A stretch of 64,000 nt of DNA, taken from assembly GCA_964568145.1 (NCBI GenBank), contig CAZMOZ010000003.1, forward strand, positions 219,132-283,131, in the 5' to 3' direction. Both the position numbers and the translations under genes were made by a program. The notes under the pieces are model-generated. The model saw nothing but the letters and a program-made list of their open reading frames with translations. It was not told the DNA's origin and ran no database searches. Origin of the DNA: DSVZ01 sp964568145. Its GTDB lineage: Bacteria; Verrucomicrobiota; Verrucomicrobiia; Limisphaerales; J093. This document shows, one piece after another, positions 50,105 through 57,793 of this stretch. Every line of letters starts with the position of its first letter. Position 1 is the first letter of the stretch.

Positions 50105-51415
50105 TTGAAGACAGAAGCTGTTTTCGGTTCCTTCCTTGTACTGGCCGTGTCCGGCGCCGTGCTGACGGTTTCGCTGAGATCCGGTCAGGCAGATACGGTA
50201 GAACTCATTCGCGTCAACGGGGCCATCGGCCCGGCCACCGCCGGCTACGTGGCCCGCGCCCTTCAGCACGCGGCCGCCGAAAACGCCCGGTGCCTCATCC
50301 TCCAACTCGACACACCGGGCGGCCTGCTCGATTCCACGAAGGAAATCGTCCAGACTTTCTACGCCGCGCCGGTGCCCACGGTGGTTTATGTGGCGCCGTC
50401 GGGGGCGACCGCCACCAGCGCGGGCTGCTTCGTCACGCTGGCGGCGGACGTGGCGGCCATGGCCCCGAATACGAGCATTGGCGCAGCCCATCCCGTGACG
50501 CTGGGCGGCGGAGGCGAGGCGCAGCCTGACGCCGTGATGAAACAGAAACTCGAGAACTTCGCCGCCAGTTACATCGAGGCCATCGCCGCCCGCCGCAAGC
50601 GCAATGTGGAATGGGCCCGGGCCGCCGTGCGCGAGAGCGCCAGCATCACCGCCGAGCAGGCGCTCGAGCAGAAGGTCATTGACCTCATCGCCCGGGACGT
50701 CCCCGACCTGCTCCAGCAACTCGACGGGCGCGAGGTGAACGGCCGCACGCTGCGCACCGCCGGCGCCCCCGTGGTTGAGGTGCCCATGCTGGCGCGGGAA
50801 AAAGTCTTTCAGGCCCTCTGGCGGCCGGAGGTGATGTTCATTCTCATGCTGATCGCCGTCTACGGCATCATCGGCGAGTTGAGCAATCCGGGCGCGATCC
50901 TCCCGGGCGTGGTGGGGTCCATTGCGCTGATTCTGGCGCTCTACATGGCGGCGATCCTGCCCATCAACATCGCCGGGGTCGCCTTGATCGTCCTGGCCAT
51001 CGCGTTGTTCGTCACGGATGTGTTCGCCCCCACGCACGGCGTGCTGACCGCCGGCGGCATCATCAGCTTCTTCCTGGGCGCGCTGATGTTGTTTGACCAA
51101 TCGGTGCCCGGCTTCCGCCTCTCGCTCGCCTACGTCCTGCCGGCCACCGTCCTGACAGCCGGTTTCTTCATCTTCGTGGTCGGTGCCGGATTGCGGGCGC
51201 AGCTACTGCCCGTCAAGACGGGACGCGAGACCCTGCTGGGCCGGACCGTGCCCGCGCTGGAGCCGATCGGCCCCGAGGGCGGCAAGGTGTTTGTCGAGGG
51301 CGAGTACTGGAACGCGGTCAGCGACACCGCGATCCTGGCGGGGCAGGCGGTCGAGATCGTGGACATCAGGGGGCTGACGTTGAAAGTGAAACCCCGAAGC
51401 TGGAAACGGCTGTGA
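50105..51415 (+). CDS. nfeD: NfeD-family membrane serine protease
   Basis: The long-form NfeD (436 residues) starts at TTG 50105, with a signal/TM segment at 8-25. An SppA/ClpP-like protease domain follows with LQLDTPGGLLDSTKEI and the nucleophile block SGATATSAGCFVTLAAD, where the usual Ser-Ala/Gly pair appears as T-S-A-G. Four to five TM helices (about 235-345) and a C-terminal OB-fold (GRTVPALEPIGPEGGKVFVEG) complete the plan. Longer in-frame sequence exists upstream but is non-coding in character. It is translationally coupled to the slipin gene (GTGA). Family members clip the C-terminus of their stomatin partner. Confidence 0.9.
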   Translation: MKTEAVFGSFLVLAVSGAVLTVSLRSGQADTVELIRVNGAIGPATAGYVARALQHAAAENARCLILQLDTPGGLLDSTKEIVQTFYAAPVPTVVYVAPSGATATSAGCFVTLAADVAAMAPNTSIGAAHPVTLGGGGEAQPDAVMKQKLENFAASYIEAIAARRKRNVEWARAAVRESASITAEQALEQKVIDLIARDVPDLLQQLDGREVNGRTLRTAGAPVVEVPMLAREKVFQALWRPEVMFILMLIAVYGIIGELSNPGAILPGVVGSIALILALYMAAILPINIAGVALIVLAIALFVTDVFAPTHGVLTAGGIISFFLGALMLFDQSVPGFRLSLAYVLPATVLTAGFFIFVVGAGLRAQLLPVKTGRETLLGRTVPALEPIGPEGGKVFVEGEYWNAVSDTAILAGQAVEIVDIRGLTLKVKPRSWKRL

Positions 51416-52200
51416 ATCCGCAACGCTGGATGAACCTGTTGGCGTGGTTGGTGCCGATCGTGGCGCTGGGCTCGGTGCTCCTGCCCGCCATGATCCGCGT
51501 CCTGCGCGAGTACGAACGCGGCGTGATCTTCCGGCTCGGCAAGCTACTCCGGGCCAAGGGCCCCGGTTTGATCTTCCTGATCCCGATCGTGGACCGCATG
51601 GTCAAGATTGACCTGCGCGTGGTCACCATTGACGTTCCCAAGCAGGAGGTGATGACGCGCGACAACGTGCCAGTGACGGTGGACGCCGTAGTGTATTTCC
51701 GCGTGATGGATGCCGAGGCCGCCGTCATCAAGGTGGAACATTTCCTCAAAGCCACTTCGCTCCTCGCGCAAACCACGCTGCGCAGCGTGGTCGGCCAGGT
51801 GGAACTGGACGAACTGCTGGCCCACCGGGACAAGATCAACCGCACCCTGCAGGAGATCCTCGACCGGCAGACCGATCCCTGGGGCGTCAAGGTCACCGCC
51901 GTCGAGGTGCGCGACGTGGTGTTGCCGGACAACATGAAACGCGCCATGGCCAAGCAGGCCGAAACCGAGCGCGAACGCCGCGCCAAGATCATCAACGCCG
52001 AGGGCGAGTTCCAGGCCGCCGGGAAGCTCGTGGAAGCAGCGCGCATGATCAGCGCCGAGCCGGTGGCGCTGCAATTGCGCTTTCTGCAAACCATGCGCGA
52101 GATCGCCAGCGAGCACAACACCACCACCATCCTGCCGGTGCCGATTGACATCTTCTCGCCCTTCCTCAAGAAACCCGAGGGCCACGCCGGCCCTCCGTGA
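51412..52200 (+). CDS. Slipin (stomatin/prohibitin SPFH-domain protein)
   Basis: The 262-residue membrane-scaffold protein has one N-terminal hydrophobic segment (residues 7-27) and an SPFH domain beginning REYERGVIFRLGKLLRAKGP. IVDRMVKIDLRVVTIDVPKQ, TVDAVVYFRV and LRSVVGQVELDELLAHRDKI follow. The helical C-terminus has MKRAMAKQAETERERRAKII, and ends in a hydrophobic FLQTMREIASEHNTTTILPVPIDIF segment, the type of site cut by NfeD. It starts GTG 51412 overlapping the nfeD stop. The pair is thought to organise membrane microdomains. Confidence 0.95.
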   Translation: MNPQRWMNLLAWLVPIVALGSVLLPAMIRVLREYERGVIFRLGKLLRAKGPGLIFLIPIVDRMVKIDLRVVTIDVPKQEVMTRDNVPVTVDAVVYFRVMDAEAAVIKVEHFLKATSLLAQTTLRSVVGQVELDELLAHRDKINRTLQEILDRQTDPWGVKVTAVEVRDVVLPDNMKRAMAKQAETERERRAKIINAEGEFQAAGKLVEAARMISAEPVALQLRFLQTMREIASEHNTTTILPVPIDIFSPFLKKPEGHAGPP

Positions 52201-52523
52201 CGCTTTCGCCGGGCCGGCTGGACACGACGGCAAGCCCGGCCACAACCCATGCTGGCAATCTCCCGGCCCACACCGCCCTCCTCCGCTTGCCGGGGTTGCC
52301 ATCGAAATGTGACGCCTCGGGCGGGAGTGCTGGGGTTGTGTCGCGATTCCGCGCGGCTGGGGTCGGTCGCGAGCTCAGACGCAGGCGACCGAAGCAGCGG
52401 CCCGTGCCGCCGGTCTCATCAGCGTGCGCGCGGGGAACCGGCACTGGTTACGGCAGGAGCAGGATGAAGAGCCTTCTTACCCAGACATCCCATCCCTCAA
52501 ATCACACGAGAAAGGACACCATC
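52201..52523. other. Intergenic leader of the E1 alpha/beta operon
   Basis: No credible gene is present in these 323 bp. The last part has a clear ribosome binding site, AAAGGA at 52511-52516, 7 nt before the ATG at 52524. Upstream sequence is GC-rich with short palindromes (GCCGGGCCGGC near 52209). No promoter pair or riboswitch was recognised; the region would suit a regulated leader. Confidence 0.4.
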
Positions 52524-53720
52524 ATGAAAAGGCCAACCAGCAACCGGAGATACAAAGCGCCCGAAGCCACCGTGCCATGCGCCGGCCCTCCAATCTCCCG
52601 CCGCAGCTTCGTCAAAAGCCTCGGCTCGATCAGCGCCGGGACCGCGTGCCTGTCATCCGTCGCCGTGCAGCCGTTGCAGGCCCAATACGGCGCGCCGCAC
52701 GCGGAAGGACTCTCCACCGCGCAGCTCACCGCCATGTTCACCGACATGCTGAAGATCCGGCTGTGGGAAACGAAGATCAAAGACCTGATCCTCCAAGGCG
52801 GTTTCCGCGGCGTGGCCCATCTCTACGTCGGCCAGGAAGCCATCGCCGTGGGTGTCTGCCGCGCGTTGCGCAAGGACGACTACATCGCCAGCAACCATCG
52901 CGGGCACGGCCACCTGATCGCCAAGGGCGGCGACCTGCGGCTCATGCTGGCCGAGATCACCCACAAGGCCACCGGCTACTGCAAAGGCTACGGCGGCTCG
53001 CTTCACATCACCGACATGAGCCTGGGCATTCTCGGCATGAACGGCATCGTGGGCGCCGCGCATCTCTTTGCGGCCGGCGCGGCGTACGGCATCAAGGTCA
53101 AGGGCACCGACCAGGTCGCGGTCAGCTTCGGCGGCGATGGCTCGTTGCAGAACCATTTCTTCACCAGCGCGGCCAACAGCGCCGCCGCGTGGAAACTGCC
53201 GTGGATCGCCATCATCGAGAACAACGGCTTCCAGATTTGGGTGCGTTCAGCGGACGTCTATGGCGTCACCGACCTGGCCCGGCGTGCCGAAGGTTTCGGC
53301 ATCGAAGGCCGCGTGGTGGACGGCAACGACGTGCTGGCAGTTTACAGCGCCGCCAAGCAAGCCGTGGACAAGGCACGTACCGAAGGCGGTCCCACGGTCC
53401 TCGAGTGCAAGACCTACCGCTGGTACGACCATTACGGCGCGGGCGGGGCCAGGATCGGCGTGGATGGCGCGTTTGGGTTGGGCTACCGCTCGGACCGCGA
53501 GTTGCGCGACTGGATGGCCAAAGACCCGATTCCGCGTTTCCGGAAATTCCTCGTCGCCGAAAAGGTGCTCACCGAGGCGCGCGCCGACGAAATCGCGGAA
53601 GAAGTCCGCAAAGCCGTCGAAGACGCCGCCGAATTCGCCGCCGCTCAACCCCCGCCCAAACCTGAAGACGGTCTGCTCAACGTCTTCGCCCAGGGCACCG
53701 TGCCGCTGCACAACAGTTGA
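52524..53720 (+). CDS. 2-oxoacid/acetoin dehydrogenase E1 alpha with a Tat signal peptide
   Basis: TPP-dependent E1 alpha of the pyruvate/acetoin dehydrogenase type. The catalytic part has MFTDMLKIRLWETKIKDL, HLYVGQEAIAVGV, DYIASNHRGHGHLIAKGGD, YGGSLHITD, and the TPP/Mg motif GDGSLQNHFFTSAANSAAAW leading to ENNGF. The first 53 residues are unusual: MKRPTSNRRYKAPE, then SRRSFVK at 25-31 and a hydrophobic run ending SSVAVQPLQA, a complete Tat signal. The start is fixed by AAAGGA 7 nt upstream. The full protein is 398 residues, about 50 more than cytosolic relatives. It is followed by the E1 beta gene. Confidence 0.92.
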   Translation: MKRPTSNRRYKAPEATVPCAGPPISRRSFVKSLGSISAGTACLSSVAVQPLQAQYGAPHAEGLSTAQLTAMFTDMLKIRLWETKIKDLILQGGFRGVAHLYVGQEAIAVGVCRALRKDDYIASNHRGHGHLIAKGGDLRLMLAEITHKATGYCKGYGGSLHITDMSLGILGMNGIVGAAHLFAAGAAYGIKVKGTDQVAVSFGGDGSLQNHFFTSAANSAAAWKLPWIAIIENNGFQIWVRSADVYGVTDLARRAEGFGIEGRVVDGNDVLAVYSAAKQAVDKARTEGGPTVLECKTYRWYDHYGAGGARIGVDGAFGLGYRSDRELRDWMAKDPIPRFRKFLVAEKVLTEARADEIAEEVRKAVEDAAEFAAAQPPPKPEDGLLNVFAQGTVPLHNS

Positions 53721-53743
53721 ACCCTCGTCCCTGGAGGAACCCC

Positions 53744-54715
53744 ATGCCCAAAAGTATGGCCTTTGCGATTCTGGAAGGTATCCAGAGCGAAATGCAGCGC
53801 GAGAAATTGCTCACGCTGTTCTACGAGTATCAAACGCCGAGCGCCCGCTTCGGCGAGCGCGCCATCAATCTGGAAAAGGAGTTCGGCCGGTTGCGGGTGC
53901 GCTTCTGCGCCATTGACGAGCAGTGGATCGTCGGCGGCGTGATGGGCATGGCGCTGATTGGCGTGCCCGCCATCGCGCACATTCCCAGCATGACCACCTT
54001 CATTCCCTTCGAGCTGATGTTCAACCACGCCGGCAAGCTCCGGCACATGACCGGCGGCCAGGCCGCGTTCCCGATGGTGCTGTGGGCGGACATGGCCAGC
54101 CGCACGCCCTTCCAAGGCGGCCAGCACGCCGACGCGGGCCTCGAGTCGGCTTATGCGCGCCTGGCCGGCCTCAAGGTGGTCGTGCCCTCGACGCCGTACG
54201 ACGCGAAGGGCCTGATGATCGCGGCCATTCGCGACGTGGACCCGGTGGTGTTCTGCCACTACTCGATGCCCGCCGCCGGACCCGAGGTGCCGGACGAACC
54301 GTACCCGGTGCCGATTGGCGAGGCCGCGGTGCGCGCGGAAGGCACGGACCTCACGATGGTCGCCTACGCGCCGCAGACCACCGAGATGGCCAGGGCGGTG
54401 ACGGAGTTGAAGAAGGAAGGCATCAGCGCGGAGTTCATTGACCCGCGCACGCTGGCGCCGTTGGAAGGCGTGATGGAACCGATCCTCAAGTCCGTGAAGA
54501 AGACGGGCCGGCTGCTCACGTCCGACGAAGGCTCCTACAGCTTCTGCAACTGCACGGAGATCGTCGCTCGCGTGGCCGAAGCGCTGCCGGGGACGAAAGT
54601 GAAGCGCCTGGCCTTTCCCGACGCGCCCGCGCCCGGCGCGCCGGAGATGCTCGACCACATGCGGGTGAACGCCGCCCGGATCGTGGCGGCAGCGCGGAAA
54701 CTGGTCCGCGGATGA
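53744..54715 (+). CDS. 2-oxoacid/acetoin dehydrogenase E1 beta
   Basis: The 323-residue E1 beta subunit starts at ATG 53744 with a strong GGAGG 6 nt upstream. It has the transketolase-like pyrimidine-binding part (FGRLRVRFCAIDEQWIVGGVMGMALIG, IPSMTTFIPFELMFNHAGKL, MTGGQAAFPMVLWADMA) with HADAGLESAYARLAGLKVVVP. The C-terminal domain has GTDLTMVAYAPQT and AEFIDPRTLAPLE. It has no signal peptide, unlike its partner. E2 and E3 genes do not follow, so the acyl acceptor is encoded elsewhere or the pair works differently. Confidence 0.93.
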   Translation: MPKSMAFAILEGIQSEMQREKLLTLFYEYQTPSARFGERAINLEKEFGRLRVRFCAIDEQWIVGGVMGMALIGVPAIAHIPSMTTFIPFELMFNHAGKLRHMTGGQAAFPMVLWADMASRTPFQGGQHADAGLESAYARLAGLKVVVPSTPYDAKGLMIAAIRDVDPVVFCHYSMPAAGPEVPDEPYPVPIGEAAVRAEGTDLTMVAYAPQTTEMARAVTELKKEGISAEFIDPRTLAPLEGVMEPILKSVKKTGRLLTSDEGSYSFCNCTEIVARVAEALPGTKVKRLAFPDAPAPGAPEMLDHMRVNAARIVAAARKLVRG

Positions 54716-54884
54716 CCCCACCCTGGCCGCCAGCTTGCTTCCGCGGCATGGACCAAGCAGGCGCACCAGGCAGCCGCCAAACTGACGATGGTTGCCGGGG
54801 CAGGCCCGGCTCCGGGTTGCGCGGCGCCTTCCTGTTCCAGTGGGCAAAACGACTTCTCTTTTCGCCCCAAGCCCGCCTGGCAGG

Positions 54885-57341
54885 TCAGTCCCTGGCCGGC
54901 ATGAGCCAGTAGGTTGCGCCAACCTGGGTTGGGAACGCGACCACGCCGGGCGTGGCCGGTTGCGTTTTCACCAGCCCGCCGCGCGCGGAACCGCGGCGCG
55001 CGCTGACCGGCTCCGGCGTGCGCACGCGGCACCCGTTGCCCAGCAGCGAGCGGATGCGCGCCTCGCTCAACCGGCCTTTCCGCCACGCGAGGTCCACCTC
55101 GAAACCGCCGCGCGCCCGCAGCCCACGCACGCGGCCGTCCGGCAGGGCCTTGGGCAACGCGGGCAGCAGTTCCAGGATGAAGCCGGGTTCAGTGCCCGCG
55201 GCTGCCGGAGGTTGGGCGACGGATGCCGGGGCGGGCTCGTGGCTTTGGAGGAGCATTTCGCACAGGCCCGCCGTGCCGCCGAAGTTGCCGTCAATCTGGA
55301 ACGGCGGATGCAGATCAAAGAGGTTTGGCGCCACGCTTTTTCGCAGCAGGGCCAGGAGGTTTTCATAAGCCTGCTCGCCGTCCCCCAGGCGCGCCCAGAA
55401 GTTGATGATCCAGGCGCGGCTCCAGCCGGTGTGGCCGCCGCCGTGCGCCAGGCGGCGTTCGAGCGTGACGCGCGCCGCCCGGGCCAGCTCCGGCGTGCCG
55501 GCGCGGGTGATCTGCCGGCCGGGGTGCAGCGCGAACAGGTGCGAGATGTGCCGGTGGCCGGGCTCGGGTTCGTCGTAGTCCTCGCTCCATTCCATGATCT
55601 GGCCGTGCTTGCCGATGCTGATCGGCGGCAGCCGGCGCAAGGTCGCTTCCAGCCGCCCGCGGAAGTCCGTGTCCCGGCCGAGCAGGTCCGCGGCGGCGAT
55701 GCAGTTCTGGAACAAGTCCGTGATGATCTGGGTGTCCATCGAGGCGCCCATGCACAGGTGGCCCACCGTGCCGTCCGGCAGGCGGTAGGCGTTCTCGGGT
55801 GAAATGGACGGCCCGCTCACGAGCCGGCCCTTCGGGTCTTCGACCAGGTAATCGAGAAAGAACTCCGCCGCCTCGCGCATCGCCGGGTAGGCGCGCCGGG
55901 CCAGGAACTCGCGGTCGCCGGTGAAGGCGTAATGCTCCCACAGATGCTGGCAAAGCCAGGCCGCGCCCATCGGCCAGAGCCCCCACTGCGGGCCGTCGCC
56001 GGGCACGGTGAAGCCCCAGATGTCGGTGATGTGGTGGGCCACCCAGCCGCGGGCGCCGTAGTGGACCTGGGCGGTGCGGCGGCCGGGTTCGCGGAGGCTT
56101 TCGATCAGTTCGAACAGCGGCTGGTGGCACTCGCTGAGGTTGGCCGGCCCGGCGGGCCAGTAATTCATCTGGAGGTTGATGTTCAGGTGGTAGTCGCTGT
56201 TCCACGGCGGGTTCATGCCCTCGGCCCAGATGCCCTGCAGGTTGGCCGGCAAATCCCCCGGCCGCGAGCTGGCGATGAGCAGGTAGCGGCCGAACTGGAA
56301 GAAGGTCGCCAGCAGATGCGGGTCGCTGCCGCCGGCTTGGACCCGGGCCAGCCGCGCGTCCGTGGGTTCGCCGGCCGCCGTCGCGCCGCCCAGGTCCAGT
56401 TGCACCCGGCGGAACAGCCGCTGGTAATCCGCCACGTGGTCGCGCAGCAGGTCCTTGTACGGCTTTTTCGCGGCAAGCCGGAGGCGCTCGAGCACCGCCT
56501 CTTCGCAATCGCGGCCGCCGAAGTTCGTGGCCGCGCCCAGGATCAAGGTGGCGGTGGTGGCGTCGCGCACCTCGAGCCGCCGGACCGGCGCGAAGACCTG
56601 TCCCCGGTCCGTCACGGCCAGGACCGCCACGTAGTACTCGAGGCCTTTGCCGCCCTCGAGCGTGCCGCTCATCTGCACCAGGTTCGGCGGGCGGGTCGAG
56701 GTGGCGAACTCCTGCTCGCGGTCGAGCGAGACGAACAGGTTGAGCTTGCCCGGCTGCGACGCGGTGAAGCGCAGCACGATGCCCTGGTCCGGATGGCTGG
56801 CGAACATCTCGCGCGTGTAGGTCACGTCGCCGACGCGGTAGCTGACCCGCGCCACGGCGGTGTCCAAGTCCAACTCGCGCCGGTAATCCTGGACCTGCTC
56901 GTGGCCGGGCTGGTCGAGGCGCAGGTCGCCCAGCGACTGGTACGGGCGGAGCGTCATCGGCCGGCCCATGAGTTTGGCCTCCGCGAACTTCATGGCCTCG
57001 GCGGGCTTGCCGGCGAAGAGCAGACGCCGCACCTCGGGCAGGGCGGTCAGCGCCTCCGGGTTGTTGCCGTCGCGCGGGCCGCCGGCCCAGAGGGTGTCCT
57101 CGTTGAGCTGGAGGCGCTCGCGGGCGGTGCCGCCGAAGATCATGGCGCCGAGCCGGCCGTTGCCGATGGGCAGCGCCTCGCGTTCCCAGTTTGTGGCGGG
57201 ACGGGTGTACCAGAGCGTCAGTGGCGCGGGCTGGGAACGGTCCGCGGCCCGGGCCGGCACCGACGGCAGCGCCGCGGCCAGCAGCGGCAAACAGATCACC
57301 GGCCACACGCGCGGTCGCGGACAAATGCGGCGGTTGAGCAT
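54885..57341 (-). CDS. Secreted GH95 alpha-L-fucosidase/galactosidase-like enzyme
   Basis: The 818-residue exported hydrolase has a signal peptide (NRRICPRPRVWPVICLPLLA to PARA). The N-terminal beta domain shows LWYTRPATNWEREALPIGNG, LNEDTLWAGGPRDGNNPEAL and YQSLGDLRLD. The (alpha/alpha)6 barrel has WNSDYHLNINLQMNYWPA with both catalytic Asn, MEWSEDYDEPEPGHRHISHL with the acid Glu region, WSRAWIINFWARLGDGEQAY, and PPFQIDGNFGGTAGLCEML with the Asp base. The catalytic set is complete, in contrast to the GH95-like protein at 3841. The start 57341 opens the signal; the longer frame is repeat sequence. Confidence 0.95.
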   Translation of the reverse strand: MLNRRICPRPRVWPVICLPLLAAALPSVPARAADRSQPAPLTLWYTRPATNWEREALPIGNGRLGAMIFGGTARERLQLNEDTLWAGGPRDGNNPEALTALPEVRRLLFAGKPAEAMKFAEAKLMGRPMTLRPYQSLGDLRLDQPGHEQVQDYRRELDLDTAVARVSYRVGDVTYTREMFASHPDQGIVLRFTASQPGKLNLFVSLDREQEFATSTRPPNLVQMSGTLEGGKGLEYYVAVLAVTDRGQVFAPVRRLEVRDATTATLILGAATNFGGRDCEEAVLERLRLAAKKPYKDLLRDHVADYQRLFRRVQLDLGGATAAGEPTDARLARVQAGGSDPHLLATFFQFGRYLLIASSRPGDLPANLQGIWAEGMNPPWNSDYHLNINLQMNYWPAGPANLSECHQPLFELIESLREPGRRTAQVHYGARGWVAHHITDIWGFTVPGDGPQWGLWPMGAAWLCQHLWEHYAFTGDREFLARRAYPAMREAAEFFLDYLVEDPKGRLVSGPSISPENAYRLPDGTVGHLCMGASMDTQIITDLFQNCIAAADLLGRDTDFRGRLEATLRRLPPISIGKHGQIMEWSEDYDEPEPGHRHISHLFALHPGRQITRAGTPELARAARVTLERRLAHGGGHTGWSRAWIINFWARLGDGEQAYENLLALLRKSVAPNLFDLHPPFQIDGNFGGTAGLCEMLLQSHEPAPASVAQPPAAAGTEPGFILELLPALPKALPDGRVRGLRARGGFEVDLAWRKGRLSEARIRSLLGNGCRVRTPEPVSARRGSARGGLVKTQPATPGVVAFPTQVGATYWLMPARD

Positions 57342-57447
57342 GGCGCCACCGTTTGCGAAACCGCCGACAGCGTCAAGCCCGCCGGTCGGCGGGCGCATCT
57401 CAATTTCGTGCCGGCAGGGAGCGGCCCAGAGTGGCCCAGGCAACCGC

Positions 57448-57780
57448 CCGCCGTAGCGGCAGGCTTCCAGCCTGCCGTTGAACCGGGCTTCCAACCCGGT
57501 AGTGATGTGCCGGCGGCAGCCTGGGGGCGGTTTCTCTCCGTCGTAGATTCGGGAGGCAGGATGCCGCCCTATACGGCAGAGAGAGATGGCTGCCGCTACC
57601 ACCCGCCGTAACGGCAAGCCTCCAGCCTGCCGTGGAGCCGGGCATCCCGCCCGGCGGAACTCGGCCGGCAAAGCAAGGCGGGCTTGGTTCTTGAGGTTGG
57701 TGCCGGGCGGCAGGATGCGCCCTATACGGCAGGCAGGAAGCCTGGCGCTACGGCCGGCGCTGGAAAAAACCTTCCCGGCT
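57448..57780. repeat. Tandem imperfect palindromic repeats, about 155-bp period
   Basis: The 452-bp gap between the GH95 and kinase genes contains two copies of CCGCCGTAGCGGCAGGC / CCGCCGTAACGGCAAGC (57448 and 57603, 155 bp apart). Each is followed by an AACCGGGCTTCCAACCCGG-type palindrome. CAGGATG(C)CGCCCTATACGG at about 57558 and 57711 repeats with 153 bp. Arms GCAGGCTTCCAGCCTGC and CCGGGCTTCCAACCCGG fold as hairpins. The same period and motifs recur at 63681-64000. Confidence 0.75.
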
Positions 57781-57793
57781 GGCACAATACAGT

